Assembly (NCBI RefSeq): GCF_900090325.1
Contig: NZ_FMHW01000002.1
Coordinates: forward strand, 5,147,001-5,211,000
DNA from: Micromonospora pallida
GTDB lineage: Bacteria; Actinomycetota; Actinomycetes; Mycobacteriales; Micromonosporaceae
Length of the DNA: 64,000 bases
Direction: 5' to 3'
This document shows, piece after piece, positions 36,071-45,460 of this stretch. The translations under genes were made by a program, and so were the position numbers. The notes below the pieces were generated by a model, which was not told the origin of the DNA, did no database searches, and worked only from the letters and a program-made list of their open reading frames with translations. The number at the start of each line of letters is the position of its first letter. Positions within the stretch are counted from its first letter, which is position 1.

Positions 36071-36493
36071 TCACCCTCGGCCGAGCGCAGACGGTCGACT
36101 GACCTGGTAACCGACATGCGGTGATCCAGTGGCCGAACGGACGTGGTAACCCCAGCGTCGCAATGCCTGCATGATCTTGGCAGCGCCGGCAGGGTTCGCC
36201 GAGTGGACATACACCACGCTGATGTCGAACGGCTGTTCCTCGAACGCCGCTTGCTCCAACACCTCGACGACCGGCCAGATCGTGTCGTCCCCGCCGAGGT
36301 CGTGATCCAGCCACAACTCGTCCAACCGCTGTCCGCGATGCTGCTCCAGCACCTCGATGCCCGCCGAACTCGTGCGCGCCACCTGCGCCACCCGACCATC
36401 GACGAACGAGCGCAGGTCGTCGACCAGCACAATTCGCGGCGGCTCCTTAGTAACCACCCCGCCATCGTTCACGTAGCCAACCAACATCGCCAC
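36071..36493 (-). CDS. Receiver-like protein (cREC type, cyclic-phosphate-associated)
   Basis: A 140-residue protein with a compact receiver-like fold. Strand 1 ends in RIVLVDDLRSF, and LDELWLDHDLGGDDTIW carries an Asp-rich loop, followed by FDISVVYVHSANPAGAAKIMQAL, where a His-Ser-x-Asn motif replaces the usual Thr/Ser. This pattern resembles the 'cyclic-phosphate processing receiver' domains described near RNA-repair systems. A normal phosphoacceptor Asp setup is not clear. It is divergent from the beta-solenoid gene with 305 bases between. The start (GTG 36493 or a nearby ATG/GTG) is uncertain. Confidence 0.6.
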   Translation of the reverse strand: MAMLVGYVNDGGVVTKEPPRIVLVDDLRSFVDGRVAQVARTSSAGIEVLEQHRGQRLDELWLDHDLGGDDTIWPVVEVLEQAAFEEQPFDISVVYVHSANPAGAAKIMQALRRWGYHVRSATGSPHVGYQVSRPSALGRG

Positions 36494-36798
36494 CGCTATC
36501 AGGCATCAAACGATCCCGGCACGGCCTCAAGCCGCCGGCGGACTGCCGGCCACTCGGCATCGGTCACGTACGGCGTCGCAGTTACGGTGGTAGGGCGAGA
36601 TCGGCTGGGGCGCAGCCATGGTCGGCCTTGGCTTAGGTACAGCGGTCGTCGACGTTGAGACACCGCTGGGTGTGACGCTGGTGGCTCGGTTGTAGGCAAA
36701 AGGCCGCTGGAGAGGGTGACGTACTCGGCGCGGGACTTACTGCCCAACGCCCAAAGCGGGGATACCTATCGTCGAACCGCGGCCCTAGGCTTACCCAG
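36494..36798. other. Divergent intergenic region, cREC-like gene and solenoid gene
   Basis: No gene in 305 bases. Both flanking genes point away from it, so it should hold two promoters. GC falls toward 36799. I see no long inverted repeat or clear -35/-10 pair. Confidence 0.45.
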
Positions 36799-39294
36799 GT
36801 GACGGATTCCCATGTGGACAGTAGATCATCCGTAGAACCCACGGAGCACGCTCCTCCTAGGCATTGGTCAGCTCCTGAACAGCAGCTTTGGTCCTCCTTC
36901 CGCCGAGGCCAAGAGCTCAACCTAAACGGGGTCAACCCCGCAACCACCAACGTGGCCGGTTCTAACCACTGGGGTCCAGATAAGACAATTCGGGCAGAGG
37001 TTCTGGCGAGCCTCCTTATCCACAGTCCTCCAAGGGAACCGGGTCGACCTAACCGGCTGATCCTGTCCGGAGCGCGGATCTCTGGCCTACTGGACCTCGG
37101 CTGCAGCAAGATTGCTCCTTTCTCTCTGAAAAATTGCCTTTTCGAAGAAGAACCGCTCTTGAATGACGCAGCCGCAGAATTCGTAGGTTTTACAAGTTGT
37201 CTACTCCCCGGACTCTCCGCCGCGCGCATGACATGCAGCGGTCCTGTCTGGGTTACGCGCTGCAGGATCGCCGGGGGTGTGTGCCTAGAGGACACAAATG
37301 TTGCCGGCGATGTGATATTCCGAGAAACCAGCTTTGAGACCCCCTCTCGACAATTCTCGATTGACCTCGGTGGCGCCCGCATTACAAGCGACTTGGATCT
37401 AGATCAATTAGTCGCCAACCAGGCCATCCACCTTCACAACGCCTCCATCTCTGGTGACATTACCTTTACGGGCGCCAACCTGGACTGCCCTGGAGCGTGG
37501 GCCATTTCCGGGAGCCAGGTGAACGTTGGGGGTTCCATCTTCTTCACGAAGAATTTCCGCTGCCATGGAGCAGTCAATCTGGAGGGAGCGAAGGTCGACG
37601 GAAAGGTAATCCTGACTGGCGCGCAAATCGTGCGCCCGGACGACATTGCACTAGTTCTAGATCACACCTTGGTTAGGCTAGGCGCACAGGCAGACCGCGC
37701 GAGGTTCGAGGGAACAGTACGCCTACACCACGCCCACATCGGCTGCCAGATCTCATTCTCGGGCGCTCAGATAATTAGATGCGCCGACAAGAAGGCGCTT
37801 TCAGCCGATCACCTCATCGTAGAGGGTTCGGTGACACTGAATAAAGGCTTCCGCTCAGAGGGGCTAGTGCATATGCACGGCGCCAAGATTGAATGCAATT
37901 TACTACTGGATGAAGCACGAATATTGACAGATAAAGGGCCGGCCTTGACGCTGGATGGCGCTTCAATTGGCGGGATGCTAGATGCCGATAATTGCGATTT
38001 CCAGGGCTACCTTGACCTTGAGGGTGCGACGATTACGGGGCCCGTCAGCCTTAAGGCAGCGAAGCTTGCCACAAACAGCTCCTTGGCCCTTGATGTTCGT
38101 CGTGCCGATTTACGGGGAGGAATTTTTGCGACAACAGGCTTTAGCGCACAGGGACTGGTCTCCCTAGCCGATGCGAAGGTCGCCGTAGGCGTAGATTTCA
38201 GTGACGCAAGGATTACTAATCCCAGAAAGAAAGCCCTGAGTTCGGCCGGACTCGCACTCATCGGCAACTTCGTATGCAGCCGAATCGAAGTCGACGGCCT
38301 TGTAGATCTAGCCGCCGCCGTCATTGAAGGCGATGTGAATTTCGCAGATGCCACCCTGACTGGAGTCCCCTTGGAAGAGGCGTCGAGGGGAACCGAAGTT
38401 GACCCGTTCCGCGGAGGTGACTGGCGGGGGGCCTCGCTCCGAGCCACTGCTAGTAAGGTTAGCGGGGACGTCAACCTGCGCGGTGCACGCTTCACTCAAT
38501 CTCTGGTGCTTGATTCTGCATCCATACAGCGGGCAGTCTACCTTGATTCAAGTCGACTTGAGGGTGAGGAATCCGGCGCTTTAGCCGCGCGCTCTTTGCG
38601 TGCTGCGATGCTAAGTCTAAAACTGAAGACGCGGCCAACAGGCGCCGTACTACTGGCCTCGGCCACTATTGGAACGCTCGTTGACGACGCCAACTCTTGG
38701 CCCGAAGAAGGTCCGATTTCACTCGATGGGCTCCGCTACGATTTAATCGACACCGATCTAACCATAGAGGATCGCCTTCGAATTCTTCGGCATGCAACAT
38801 CGACCTACACCCCCCATCCGTACGAGCAATTAGCATCACAGCTTTCGTCCTCAGGTCAGGACGAGGACGCAAGAAAAGTACGGCTTGCCGCCATCCGGCG
38901 CTCCTACGAAGCATCACGTCCCCTGATTCGGGCTTGGGGTAGCATACAGGATGCCGTTGTCGGCTATGGCTACGCACCTTTCCGGGCGCTATTCATATCC
39001 CTCCTCCTCCTTGCAGGTTCAGTCTCATGGTTCACATTCACCCCTCTCGCTTGCGACAACCCCGGAAAGGAAGGTCTTCCACTCTGTCCGATTAAAGACA
39101 ATGAACACCCAACATGGGACGCCTGGCTCTACTCAGCAGACCTTCTTATCCCGCTCGTGAACCTCGGACACGAGAATTCGTGGGACCCGACAGGCGCTTC
39201 TAAGGTGATTACCTCAGTCCTAATAGTCGGCGGATGGATCCTTACGACAACAATTGTCGCGGCGGCAGGACGCTCTTTGCGAGGCCGCCCATAA
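36799..39294 (+). CDS. Large beta-solenoid membrane protein of foreign composition
   Basis: An 831-residue protein. Residues about 70-660 consist of degenerate repeats of the form (L/V)xGAxIxGxLxLxxA (for example NLEGAKVDGKVILTGAQI), expected to fold as a right-handed beta-solenoid. A helical segment with PYEQLASQLSSSGQDEDARKV follows, then GYGYAPFRALFISLLLLAGS and a second helix near 802-822. This layout matches actinobacterial proteins often labelled 'membrane-associated oxidoreductase', with no redox motif visible. GC is roughly 55% on sampled lines, and at least six TTA codons occur (37408, 37900, 38110, 38581, 38743, 38830). Function unknown. Confidence 0.8.
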   Translation: MTDSHVDSRSSVEPTEHAPPRHWSAPEQQLWSSFRRGQELNLNGVNPATTNVAGSNHWGPDKTIRAEVLASLLIHSPPREPGRPNRLILSGARISGLLDLGCSKIAPFSLKNCLFEEEPLLNDAAAEFVGFTSCLLPGLSAARMTCSGPVWVTRCRIAGGVCLEDTNVAGDVIFRETSFETPSRQFSIDLGGARITSDLDLDQLVANQAIHLHNASISGDITFTGANLDCPGAWAISGSQVNVGGSIFFTKNFRCHGAVNLEGAKVDGKVILTGAQIVRPDDIALVLDHTLVRLGAQADRARFEGTVRLHHAHIGCQISFSGAQIIRCADKKALSADHLIVEGSVTLNKGFRSEGLVHMHGAKIECNLLLDEARILTDKGPALTLDGASIGGMLDADNCDFQGYLDLEGATITGPVSLKAAKLATNSSLALDVRRADLRGGIFATTGFSAQGLVSLADAKVAVGVDFSDARITNPRKKALSSAGLALIGNFVCSRIEVDGLVDLAAAVIEGDVNFADATLTGVPLEEASRGTEVDPFRGGDWRGASLRATASKVSGDVNLRGARFTQSLVLDSASIQRAVYLDSSRLEGEESGALAARSLRAAMLSLKLKTRPTGAVLLASATIGTLVDDANSWPEEGPISLDGLRYDLIDTDLTIEDRLRILRHATSTYTPHPYEQLASQLSSSGQDEDARKVRLAAIRRSYEASRPLIRAWGSIQDAVVGYGYAPFRALFISLLLLAGSVSWFTFTPLACDNPGKEGLPLCPIKDNEHPTWDAWLYSADLLIPLVNLGHENSWDPTGASKVITSVLIVGGWILTTTIVAAAGRSLRGRP

Positions 39295-39988
39295 CCGTAA
39301 GGAAGCGTCACACGCCCAACCCGAATCTCCAACATTCGGCGGGCTTGTCGCACAGCAGATGACGCTCCCGCCATCCCTGTCTGCCGTCGACCCGCACTCC
39401 TGTAGAGCGGGCCGCCCGCCCGGCCCGCCACGTCAAGACGGCCTTGACGGCTCGTACGGACGCTGGCGGGTCGGGCGGTGGTCTGCTCGGCTCGCCCCGG
39501 GTCGACGGCGGGCGGGATGGCTCCCCACCGCAACCACCCCCGCACCGCGACCCGCCGACGGAGCCCCGGCCGTCCTAGAGCCGGAGCGCCCGACGGAGGC
39601 GCAGTAACCGCAACCCCGCCACCCACCCAGCAGCCGCCGACGGACCCGGCGTGCGCTCGCCTACGCCGCGCGGACTGCTGGCCGCGCGGCCCGGCCGGCT
39701 GCCGGCCCATCACCCCACCGGGAAACGGCCTGTCGTCATGCGGCGGCCCTCCGGGCTCCCCGCTGTTGGCGAGCCCACCGAGACGCAGAGATTCGTACAG
39801 GACCGAGTCACCCTCGTCTACCGTATCGGCGCTGCCGACCCCTTACGAGCTGGGTCGCACGGTTCGCCAAGAGCAGGGGCTCATCTACCTCACGGTTCAC
39901 CCGACGCCGCTGCCGGATTAGCCCGTGCTCCCCTCCGTCGCCCCTGTTCGGCAACTGCTGCTGTACTCCGCTGCTGCACAAGATCGAA
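39295..39988. other. Gene-poor, probably decayed DNA before tRNA-Ala
   Basis: About 700 bases with no gene I can support. Near the right end (39760-39921) the frame VQDRVTLVYRIGAADP and, one frame over, YELGRTVRQEQGLIYLTV form a plausible protein remnant joined by a single-base shift near 39845, ending at TAG 39921. The mixed composition and lack of starts fit gene decay between a foreign gene and the tRNA. Confidence 0.4.
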
Positions 39989-40021
39989 AAAGGCCGTCCC
40001 CGACAAACGGGAACGGCCTTT
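39989..40021 (-). terminator. Rho-independent terminator of tRNA-Ala
   Basis: On the minus strand, AAAGGCCGTTCCCG and CGGGGACGGCCTTT form a 14-bp stem with one wobble, a 5-nt loop and a following T run. It begins eight bases after the tRNA-Ala 3' end. Confidence 0.88.
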
Positions 40022-40029
40022 GAACTGGG

Positions 40030-40103
40030 TGGAGCTGAGGGGATTTGAACCCCTGACCCCCTCGATGCGAACGAGGTGCGCTACCGGTCTGCGCCACAGC
40101 CCC
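40030..40103 (-). tRNA. tRNA-Ala (anticodon CGC)
   Basis: A 74-nt cloverleaf on the minus strand. Acceptor arms GGGGCTG and CAGCTCC pair with one G-U and discriminator A. The anticodon stem CCTCG/CGAGG encloses TTCGCAT, giving anticodon CGC. The T arm reads GGGTTCAAATCCC. CCA is not encoded. Its 3' side faces the decayed segment and the foreign solenoid gene, so it is a possible integration site. Confidence 0.94.
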
Positions 40104-40295
40104 TCCGTCGGCGAACCGACTTCGGTCCCACCCGGCGTGCACCGGGCGGGCCGGCGACAAGGCTAACAGGTTCCCCGCCCCGAGAGCGAATCGCCCCGCC
40201 CCTCCCCGACGGGACCGCGGTGGGACACGGCCCCCAGCGGGGCCGAAAGCCACCACGATCAACAGCGGCGGCCAGCGGTGGCGGGGAGCAAGCCC

Positions 40296-41126
40296 TCAGC
40301 GGCGGGACTGGTAGGGGCGGCCACGCAGGCCGCCGGTGCGGCGGTAGGAGACCGAGCCGCCCCCGCTGGCCGCCGCCGGCAGGTCGTCGGGGCGGTCCAG
40401 GCCCATCGCGGTACGCCGTACCGCCTCGCGCTGGGCCGCCAGGCGGCGCTGCTGCTCCCGGCGGGCCGCCGCACGGCGGGCCTGTTCCCGGCGGACCTCG
40501 GCCTGCCGGGCGGCCAGCCAGGCCGCCTCCCGGGCCCGCGCCCGCCGCCGACGACGCTCGGCCACCGCCCGGGCCCGCAGGTGGAAGACGTACGCGACGA
40601 GCAGGGTGCCGGTGACCGAGACGCTGATCCAGAATCCGGGGCCGGCGACGACCACGCCGATCAGCTCGACGAAGTTGAGCAGCAGCAGCGCGGCCAGTAC
40701 CCGGCGACGGCGGTAGACCACCGGGGCGTGCTGCCGGCGCGGCGGCCGGCGGCGGGCGCGTCCGGAGGCCGGGGGCACGGCGCGCAGTCGGCCGGAGCGG
40801 CGGCCGGAGCCGCTGCCCGGGGAGCCGGACCGGCCCGTCGAACCCGGCGCGGGGCCGGAGGCGGAACCAGCGGCGGACGGGTCGGCAGCAGGCCGGGGTA
40901 CGGCGGTGCCGTCCGGACCGAGCGTGACCACCAGGGAGCGGGACGGGTTCACCGGGCGGCGTCCGGGCACAGTACGACGCCGTCGGCGGCGCTGGAGCAC
41001 CCGCGCCGTCGACTGCGCCCGCTCCGCCACCAGCCGCTCGGTGGCGTCGTACCGGCGGACGAGCGCCGGGGCGAGAGCCAGCAGGCCGGCGGCGGCGAGG
41101 ACGGCGAGGAGCACCGAGGTCGGCAC
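40296..41126 (-). CDS. sepX: Divisome protein SepX/GlpR-like
   Basis: A 276-residue protein with an N-terminal membrane helix (VLLAVLAAAGLLALAPALVRR), a basic, Pro-rich cytoplasmic linker, two more helices near residues 150-190 (VLAALLLLNFVELIGVVV and ISVSVTGTLLVAYVF) and a long Arg/Ala-rich C-terminal helix (residues 195-240). The position after galU-moeA-rimJ and the N-terminal pattern match SepX/GlpR, actinobacterial partners of SepF and FtsZ in cell division. GTG at 41126 is chosen because GGAGG is seven bases upstream; a GTG six bases earlier is too close to it. Confidence 0.75.
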   Translation of the reverse strand: MPTSVLLAVLAAAGLLALAPALVRRYDATERLVAERAQSTARVLQRRRRRRTVPGRRPVNPSRSLVVTLGPDGTAVPRPAADPSAAGSASGPAPGSTGRSGSPGSGSGRRSGRLRAVPPASGRARRRPPRRQHAPVVYRRRRVLAALLLLNFVELIGVVVAGPGFWISVSVTGTLLVAYVFHLRARAVAERRRRRARAREAAWLAARQAEVRREQARRAAARREQQRRLAAQREAVRRTAMGLDRPDDLPAAASGGGSVSYRRTGGLRGRPYQSRR

Positions 41127-41312
41127 CCTCACCCCTCCCGTCACCGAAGTTCGGGCACTCGCGCGCCGGCCGCAGGATCGCCGACCGGACACCGCCCGTT
41201 CCGCCGATCTTGCGGCCACCGCGGCGCTTGCCACAGCTTGCAGTTACCTGAGGTTACGGGCGACCGACCAGGAAGATTGTGCGCCGCGCCGGATTGTCGA
41301 CGGTGGGACAGC

Positions 41313-41963
41313 TCATCCGGCGTCGGCACGCAGCCGATGCCAGCGGGCCAGCAGACCGCCCTCGGCGGCCACCTCCTCGTGGGTCATCGCGTACCCGATG
41401 TGGTCCCGCCACGCGCCGTCGATGTGCATGTACCGCTGGTGGTACGACTCCTCGCGGAAGCCGAGCTTCTCCACCACCCGCCGGGACGGCCGGTTCTCCG
41501 GCCGGATGTTCACCTCGACCCGGTGCAGCCCGCCGGGGCCGAAGGCGTGGTCGACGGCGAGCGCCAGCGCGGTGGGGATCACCCCGCGTCCGGCCACCCG
41601 GCTGTCCACCCAGTAGCCGACGTACCCGGAGCAGAACGCCCGCCGCACGATGTTGCCGACGTTCAGGTGCCCGACCAGCCGTTCGCGCCCGTCCTCGTGC
41701 AGGCAGACCGCGAACGGCATGCCCTCGCCGAGCCGGGCGGACCGACGCTGGTCACGGTGGACGTAGCGGAACGCGGTGGGCGAGTTCATCTCGTTCCAGC
41801 GGCCGGGTACCGAGGACTCCCAGGGGGCCAGCCAGTCCCGGTTCGCCCGGCGCACCTCCGACCAGGCCGCCGCGTCGGAGCGGCGGTACGGCCGCAGCGC
41901 CACCGGGCCGTCGGAGAGGACGGCCGGCCAGCCGGGGGCGCTGCCGGACAACATCCCGATCAC
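41313..41963 (-). CDS. rimJ: GNAT-family N-acetyltransferase, RimJ-like
   Basis: A 216-residue GNAT acetyltransferase. The N-terminal strand VALRPYRRSDAAAW, the acetyl-CoA loop VAGRGVIPTALALAVDHAF and VEVNIRPENRPSRRVVEKLGF fit the RimJ/RimL branch that acetylates ribosomal or other protein N-termini. The GTG start overlaps the moeA stop by four bases, so it is translationally coupled. It sits in the galU-moeA-rimJ-sepX run. Confidence 0.88.
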   Translation of the reverse strand: MIGMLSGSAPGWPAVLSDGPVALRPYRRSDAAAWSEVRRANRDWLAPWESSVPGRWNEMNSPTAFRYVHRDQRRSARLGEGMPFAVCLHEDGRERLVGHLNVGNIVRRAFCSGYVGYWVDSRVAGRGVIPTALALAVDHAFGPGGLHRVEVNIRPENRPSRRVVEKLGFREESYHQRYMHIDGAWRDHIGYAMTHEEVAAEGGLLARWHRLRADAG

Positions 41964-43273
41964 CGGCGGCGGTCCAGCAGCAGCACGTCCACGGTGGAGC
42001 CGGCCGCAGCCGTGGTGACCCGCTCGCCGAGCACCATCAACCCGTTCGCCTCGGCCAGTCCGGAGAGGGTGAACGGCCCACCCGGCAGCGGCTGGACGGT
42101 GTAGCCGCCGCCGCGCCGCTCGGCCACGTGCGCGGGTCGGAACTCCCGCAGCCCGCCGGGGGACGTGATGGTCTCCAGCAGGTGTGCGCGGACGCTCGGT
42201 CGGAAGACCGGCTCCGCCCCGGCGAGCAGGTTGATCGCGGGACGGGCCAGCACCTCGAAGCCGATCATCGCGGCACCGGGTTCACCGGGCAGACAGACCA
42301 CCGGCACCTCCTCGGCCCCGACCGTACCGAACCCGAGGGACGTACCCGGATAGAGGGCGACCTCGGTGAAGGTCACCGGTCCGGCGCGGCCGCCCTCCCG
42401 GCGGGTGAGGATGCGGCGGACCATGTCGCCCGGCCCGGTGCCGGTGCCACCGGTGGTGATGATCAGGTCGGCCCGCAGGGTCTGGTCCTCCAGCAGGCCG
42501 CGCAGCGCCTCCGGGTCGTCGTCGCAGATGCCCACCCGGTACGCCAGCGCGCCCACCTCGGCGGCGGCGGCGGTCAACGCGTGCGAGTTGGCGTCCACCA
42601 CCTGCCCGGGCTGGCTGCCCCGGCCCACGTCGACCAGTTCGTCACCGGTGGCCACGATGACCACCCGGGGGCTGGGACGGACCACCACGTGCCCGAGGCC
42701 GGTGGCGGCGAAGACCGCGACCAGCGCCGGGGAGACGTACGTGCCGGCACGGGCGAGCAGTCGGCCGGCGGGCAGTTCCTCGCCGGCCCGGCGGACCCCG
42801 TACCCCCGTTTGGGGACGCGGAAGATCTCGACGGCGGCCATGCCCTGGTCGGTCCACTCGACCGGCACCACCACGTCCGCGCCGGCCGGCAACGGCGCGC
42901 CGGCCGCCACCGAGAAGCACGAACCCGGGGTGAGCCGGACCGGTCGCCAACTGGCCGCGCCCAGGTCACCGACGACGTTCAACCGGACGATACGGCCGCC
43001 CGGCGATCCGGCGTGGCCCGAGGCGTACCCGGCGCCCCGGCCGGCACCGGAGAAGTCCTCCCAGCGTGCCGCGTACCCGTCGACCGCGGCCTGGTCGAAG
43101 GCCGGGTACGAGTGCGGCGCGACGACGTCCTCGGCGAGGACGTTGCCGTACGACTGGGTGAGGTCGAGGTCGAGCGGAGGCAGCGCGCGGAGCCTGCGCA
43201 GCACGCTGCCCAGGTAGTCGGCGAGCGGCGTCAACTCGTTCGCGGCCGCCTCGGCGTCGGCCGTCGCGGTCAT
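41960..43273 (-). CDS. moeA: Molybdopterin molybdenumtransferase
   Basis: A 437-residue MoeA/Glp, which inserts molybdate into adenylated molybdopterin. It has the four-domain layout, with TQSYGNVLAEDVVAPHSYPAFDQAAVDGYA near the N-terminus, ADVVVPVEWTDQG, and the MoCF-binding ITTGGTGTGPGD followed by the C-terminal beta-barrel. The ATG overlaps the galU stop (ATGA). The downstream gene also overlaps it. It implies that the cell has molybdoenzymes, none of which is in this window. Confidence 0.93.
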   Translation of the reverse strand: MTATADAEAAANELTPLADYLGSVLRRLRALPPLDLDLTQSYGNVLAEDVVAPHSYPAFDQAAVDGYAARWEDFSGAGRGAGYASGHAGSPGGRIVRLNVVGDLGAASWRPVRLTPGSCFSVAAGAPLPAGADVVVPVEWTDQGMAAVEIFRVPKRGYGVRRAGEELPAGRLLARAGTYVSPALVAVFAATGLGHVVVRPSPRVVIVATGDELVDVGRGSQPGQVVDANSHALTAAAAEVGALAYRVGICDDDPEALRGLLEDQTLRADLIITTGGTGTGPGDMVRRILTRREGGRAGPVTFTEVALYPGTSLGFGTVGAEEVPVVCLPGEPGAAMIGFEVLARPAINLLAGAEPVFRPSVRAHLLETITSPGGLREFRPAHVAERRGGGYTVQPLPGGPFTLSGLAEANGLMVLGERVTTAAAGSTVDVLLLDRRR

Positions 43274-44232
43274 GTACTAGGACCGCCCGACGCGTCGGAG
43301 GCGACGAACTCCCCCAGCCACTTGCGGAACTCGGCGCCCAGGTCCTCCCGTTCGGCGGCGATCTGCACCACGGTCTGCAGGTAGCCCAGCGGCATGCCGG
43401 TGTCGTAGCGGGTGCCCCGGTAGACGATGGCGTGCACCGGTGTGCCCTCGCTGCGCAGCAGCTCCATCGCGTCGGTGAGCTGGATCTCGCCGCCGCTGCC
43501 CGGCCCGGTCCGCCGGATCGCGTCGAAGATCGTGCCGGGCAGGACGTACCGGCCGAGGACGGCCAGGTTGCTCGGGGCGTCCTCCGGCTTGGGCTTCTCC
43601 ACCATGCCGGTGACCCGGACGACCTCGCCGATGTCGGTCAGCTCCGACTCGGCCGGCTCGACCGAGGCGATGCCGTACCGCTTGGTCTCGCTCGGGTCGA
43701 CCTCGAAGAAGGCCAGCACGATGCCGCCGGTGCGGGCCTGGAGCTCCAGCATGGCCGGCAGCAGCGGCTCGGACGGCTTGACGAACTCGTCGCCGAGGAG
43801 CACCGCGAACGGCTGGTCGCCGACGTGGGACTCGGCGTACCCGACGGCGTGGCCGAGACCGAGCTGCTCGGGCTGCCGGCAGGTGTAGACCTCGGCCAGC
43901 TCGCTCGGGCGGCGGACGGCGGCCAGCCGCTCCGCATCACCCTTCTCCTCCAGCCGTGCCTCCAGGTCCGGCCGGCGGTCGAAGTGGTCGACCATCGAGG
44001 TCTTGCCCCGACCCGTGATCAGCAGGACGTCACCGATCCCGGCCGCGGTGGCCTCCTCGACGATGTACTGCAACACCGGCCGGTCGACCACCGGCAGCAG
44101 TTCCTTGGGCACCGCCTTCGTCGCGGGCAGGAAGCGGGTGGCCAGACCGGCCGCCGGAATGACGGCCTTGACCGCCCGGGGACGGCCGCTCGAGGTGGGC
44201 GCCGCTGAAGGATTCGCTGGTTGCTCCGACAT
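43270..44232 (-). CDS. galU: UTP-glucose-1-phosphate uridylyltransferase
   Basis: A 320-residue GalU, making UDP-glucose from UTP and glucose 1-phosphate for wall and storage polymers. The nucleotide loop is PAAGLATRFLPATKAVPKEL near residue 27, followed by DRPVLQYIVEEA and FAVLLGDE. It is the first of four overlapping or closely spaced genes (galU-moeA-rimJ-sepX). The frameshifted diguanylate cyclase ends nine bases upstream, so galU could be read from that promoter too. Confidence 0.95.
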   Translation of the reverse strand: MSEQPANPSAAPTSSGRPRAVKAVIPAAGLATRFLPATKAVPKELLPVVDRPVLQYIVEEATAAGIGDVLLITGRGKTSMVDHFDRRPDLEARLEEKGDAERLAAVRRPSELAEVYTCRQPEQLGLGHAVGYAESHVGDQPFAVLLGDEFVKPSEPLLPAMLELQARTGGIVLAFFEVDPSETKRYGIASVEPAESELTDIGEVVRVTGMVEKPKPEDAPSNLAVLGRYVLPGTIFDAIRRTGPGSGGEIQLTDAMELLRSEGTPVHAIVYRGTRYDTGMPLGYLQTVVQIAAEREDLGAEFRKWLGEFVASDASGGPST

Positions 44233-45100
44233 GTCGCGAGACTATCGGCCACGGCTCTGCCGCGGCGGGTGTGGCCCGGAAGACGCGCCGCCGTCGGGGA
44301 CGTGACGCACACCTCCACCGGCCCCGGCGCGGGGCATACCGTCCTCGGGTGGGACCGCCGCCGCCCGGACGGTGATCTCCTCGGTCGCCGGCCGCACCGG
44401 CACCGGGGCCACCCGGTACGTGTCCCGGCCGGCCGCCTTCGCCGCGTACAGGGCCTCGTCGGCGGCGTCGAGCACCTGCTGGGCGGTGCTGGCGTGGTCG
44501 GGGTAGACGGCGATGCCCACCGACACGGTGACCGGGATCCGCACCGGGTTGGCGTCCGGCAGCCCGGAGTGCGACTCGGTCACGATCGGGCTGTCCCGGA
44601 CCACCGCGCCGAGCCGCTCCGCCAGGATCGCCGCGCCCCGCGCGTCGGTTTCCGGCAGCAGCAGGACGAACTCCTCACCGCCCTGCCGGAAGGCCAGGTC
44701 CACCTCGCGGATCTCGCCGCGTACCCGGCGGGCGAACTCGACCAGCACGGCGTCGCCGACGGCGTGCCCGTACGTGTCGTTGACCGTCTTGAACAGGTCC
44801 AGGTCCAGGGCGAGGACGCTGAGCATCCGGCGGAACCGGCTGGCCCGCTCCACCTCACGGCGGATCGACTCGTGGAGGTAGCGGTAGTTCCAGAGCCCGG
44901 TGAGCGGGTCGGTCAGCGAGAGACGTTGCGCCTCCTCGTGCAGCCGGACGTTCTCCACCGCCACCGCCGCGTGCCCGGCGAACGTCCGCAGGGTGGCCAG
45001 GTCGTCGTCGTCGAACCCGTCGGCGCCGAGCCGGTCGTAGAGGACCAACACACCGAGCGTGCCCGGGGCCGCCTCGCCGGCGAGGGCGGCTCCCCCGAGA

Positions 45101-45227
45101 GTGTCGGCCGTCGCCGGGCCGGTGAGGGCGGCCCGTCCGGGGATGTCGGCCGTCGCCGGGCCGGTGAGGGCGGCCCGTCCGGAGGTGTCGGCCGTCGCCG
45201 GGCCGGGCGCGGCGAAGGGCACCGCCA
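45101..45227. repeat. 42-bp coding tandem repeat, three copies
   Basis: Units start with TGTCGGCCGTCGCCGGGCC at 42-bp spacing (45102, 45144, 45186). On the minus strand they encode 14-residue repeats of the TADTSGRAALTGPA type inside the GAF-domain region of the diguanylate cyclase. Being a multiple of three, unit changes keep the frame. Confidence 0.85.
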
Positions 45228-45460
45228 GGTAGCTCCGCCCGGCCGGCTCGCCGGGCAGTTCGTCGCCCGCTTCGGTCCGGCCCCGACGGGGCTCGCCGGT
45301 GGCCGCCACCGCCCCCAGGATTCCGCTGCCCACCGGCACCCGCAGCAGGGCCAGCTCCCCGGGGCCGGACGTCCCGGCCCCGACCCGTCCGTCCGCGCCC
45401 AGCCGGCTCTCGTCCGGCCCGGTTCCGTCCAGCCCGGTTCCGTCCAGCCGGCTCTCGTCC

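Noticed and set aside
39918..40262. Open frame covering tRNA-Ala, and a plus-strand frame reading WVELRGFEPLTP
   Set aside because: That peptide is the well-known false translation of a tRNA gene on the opposite strand.
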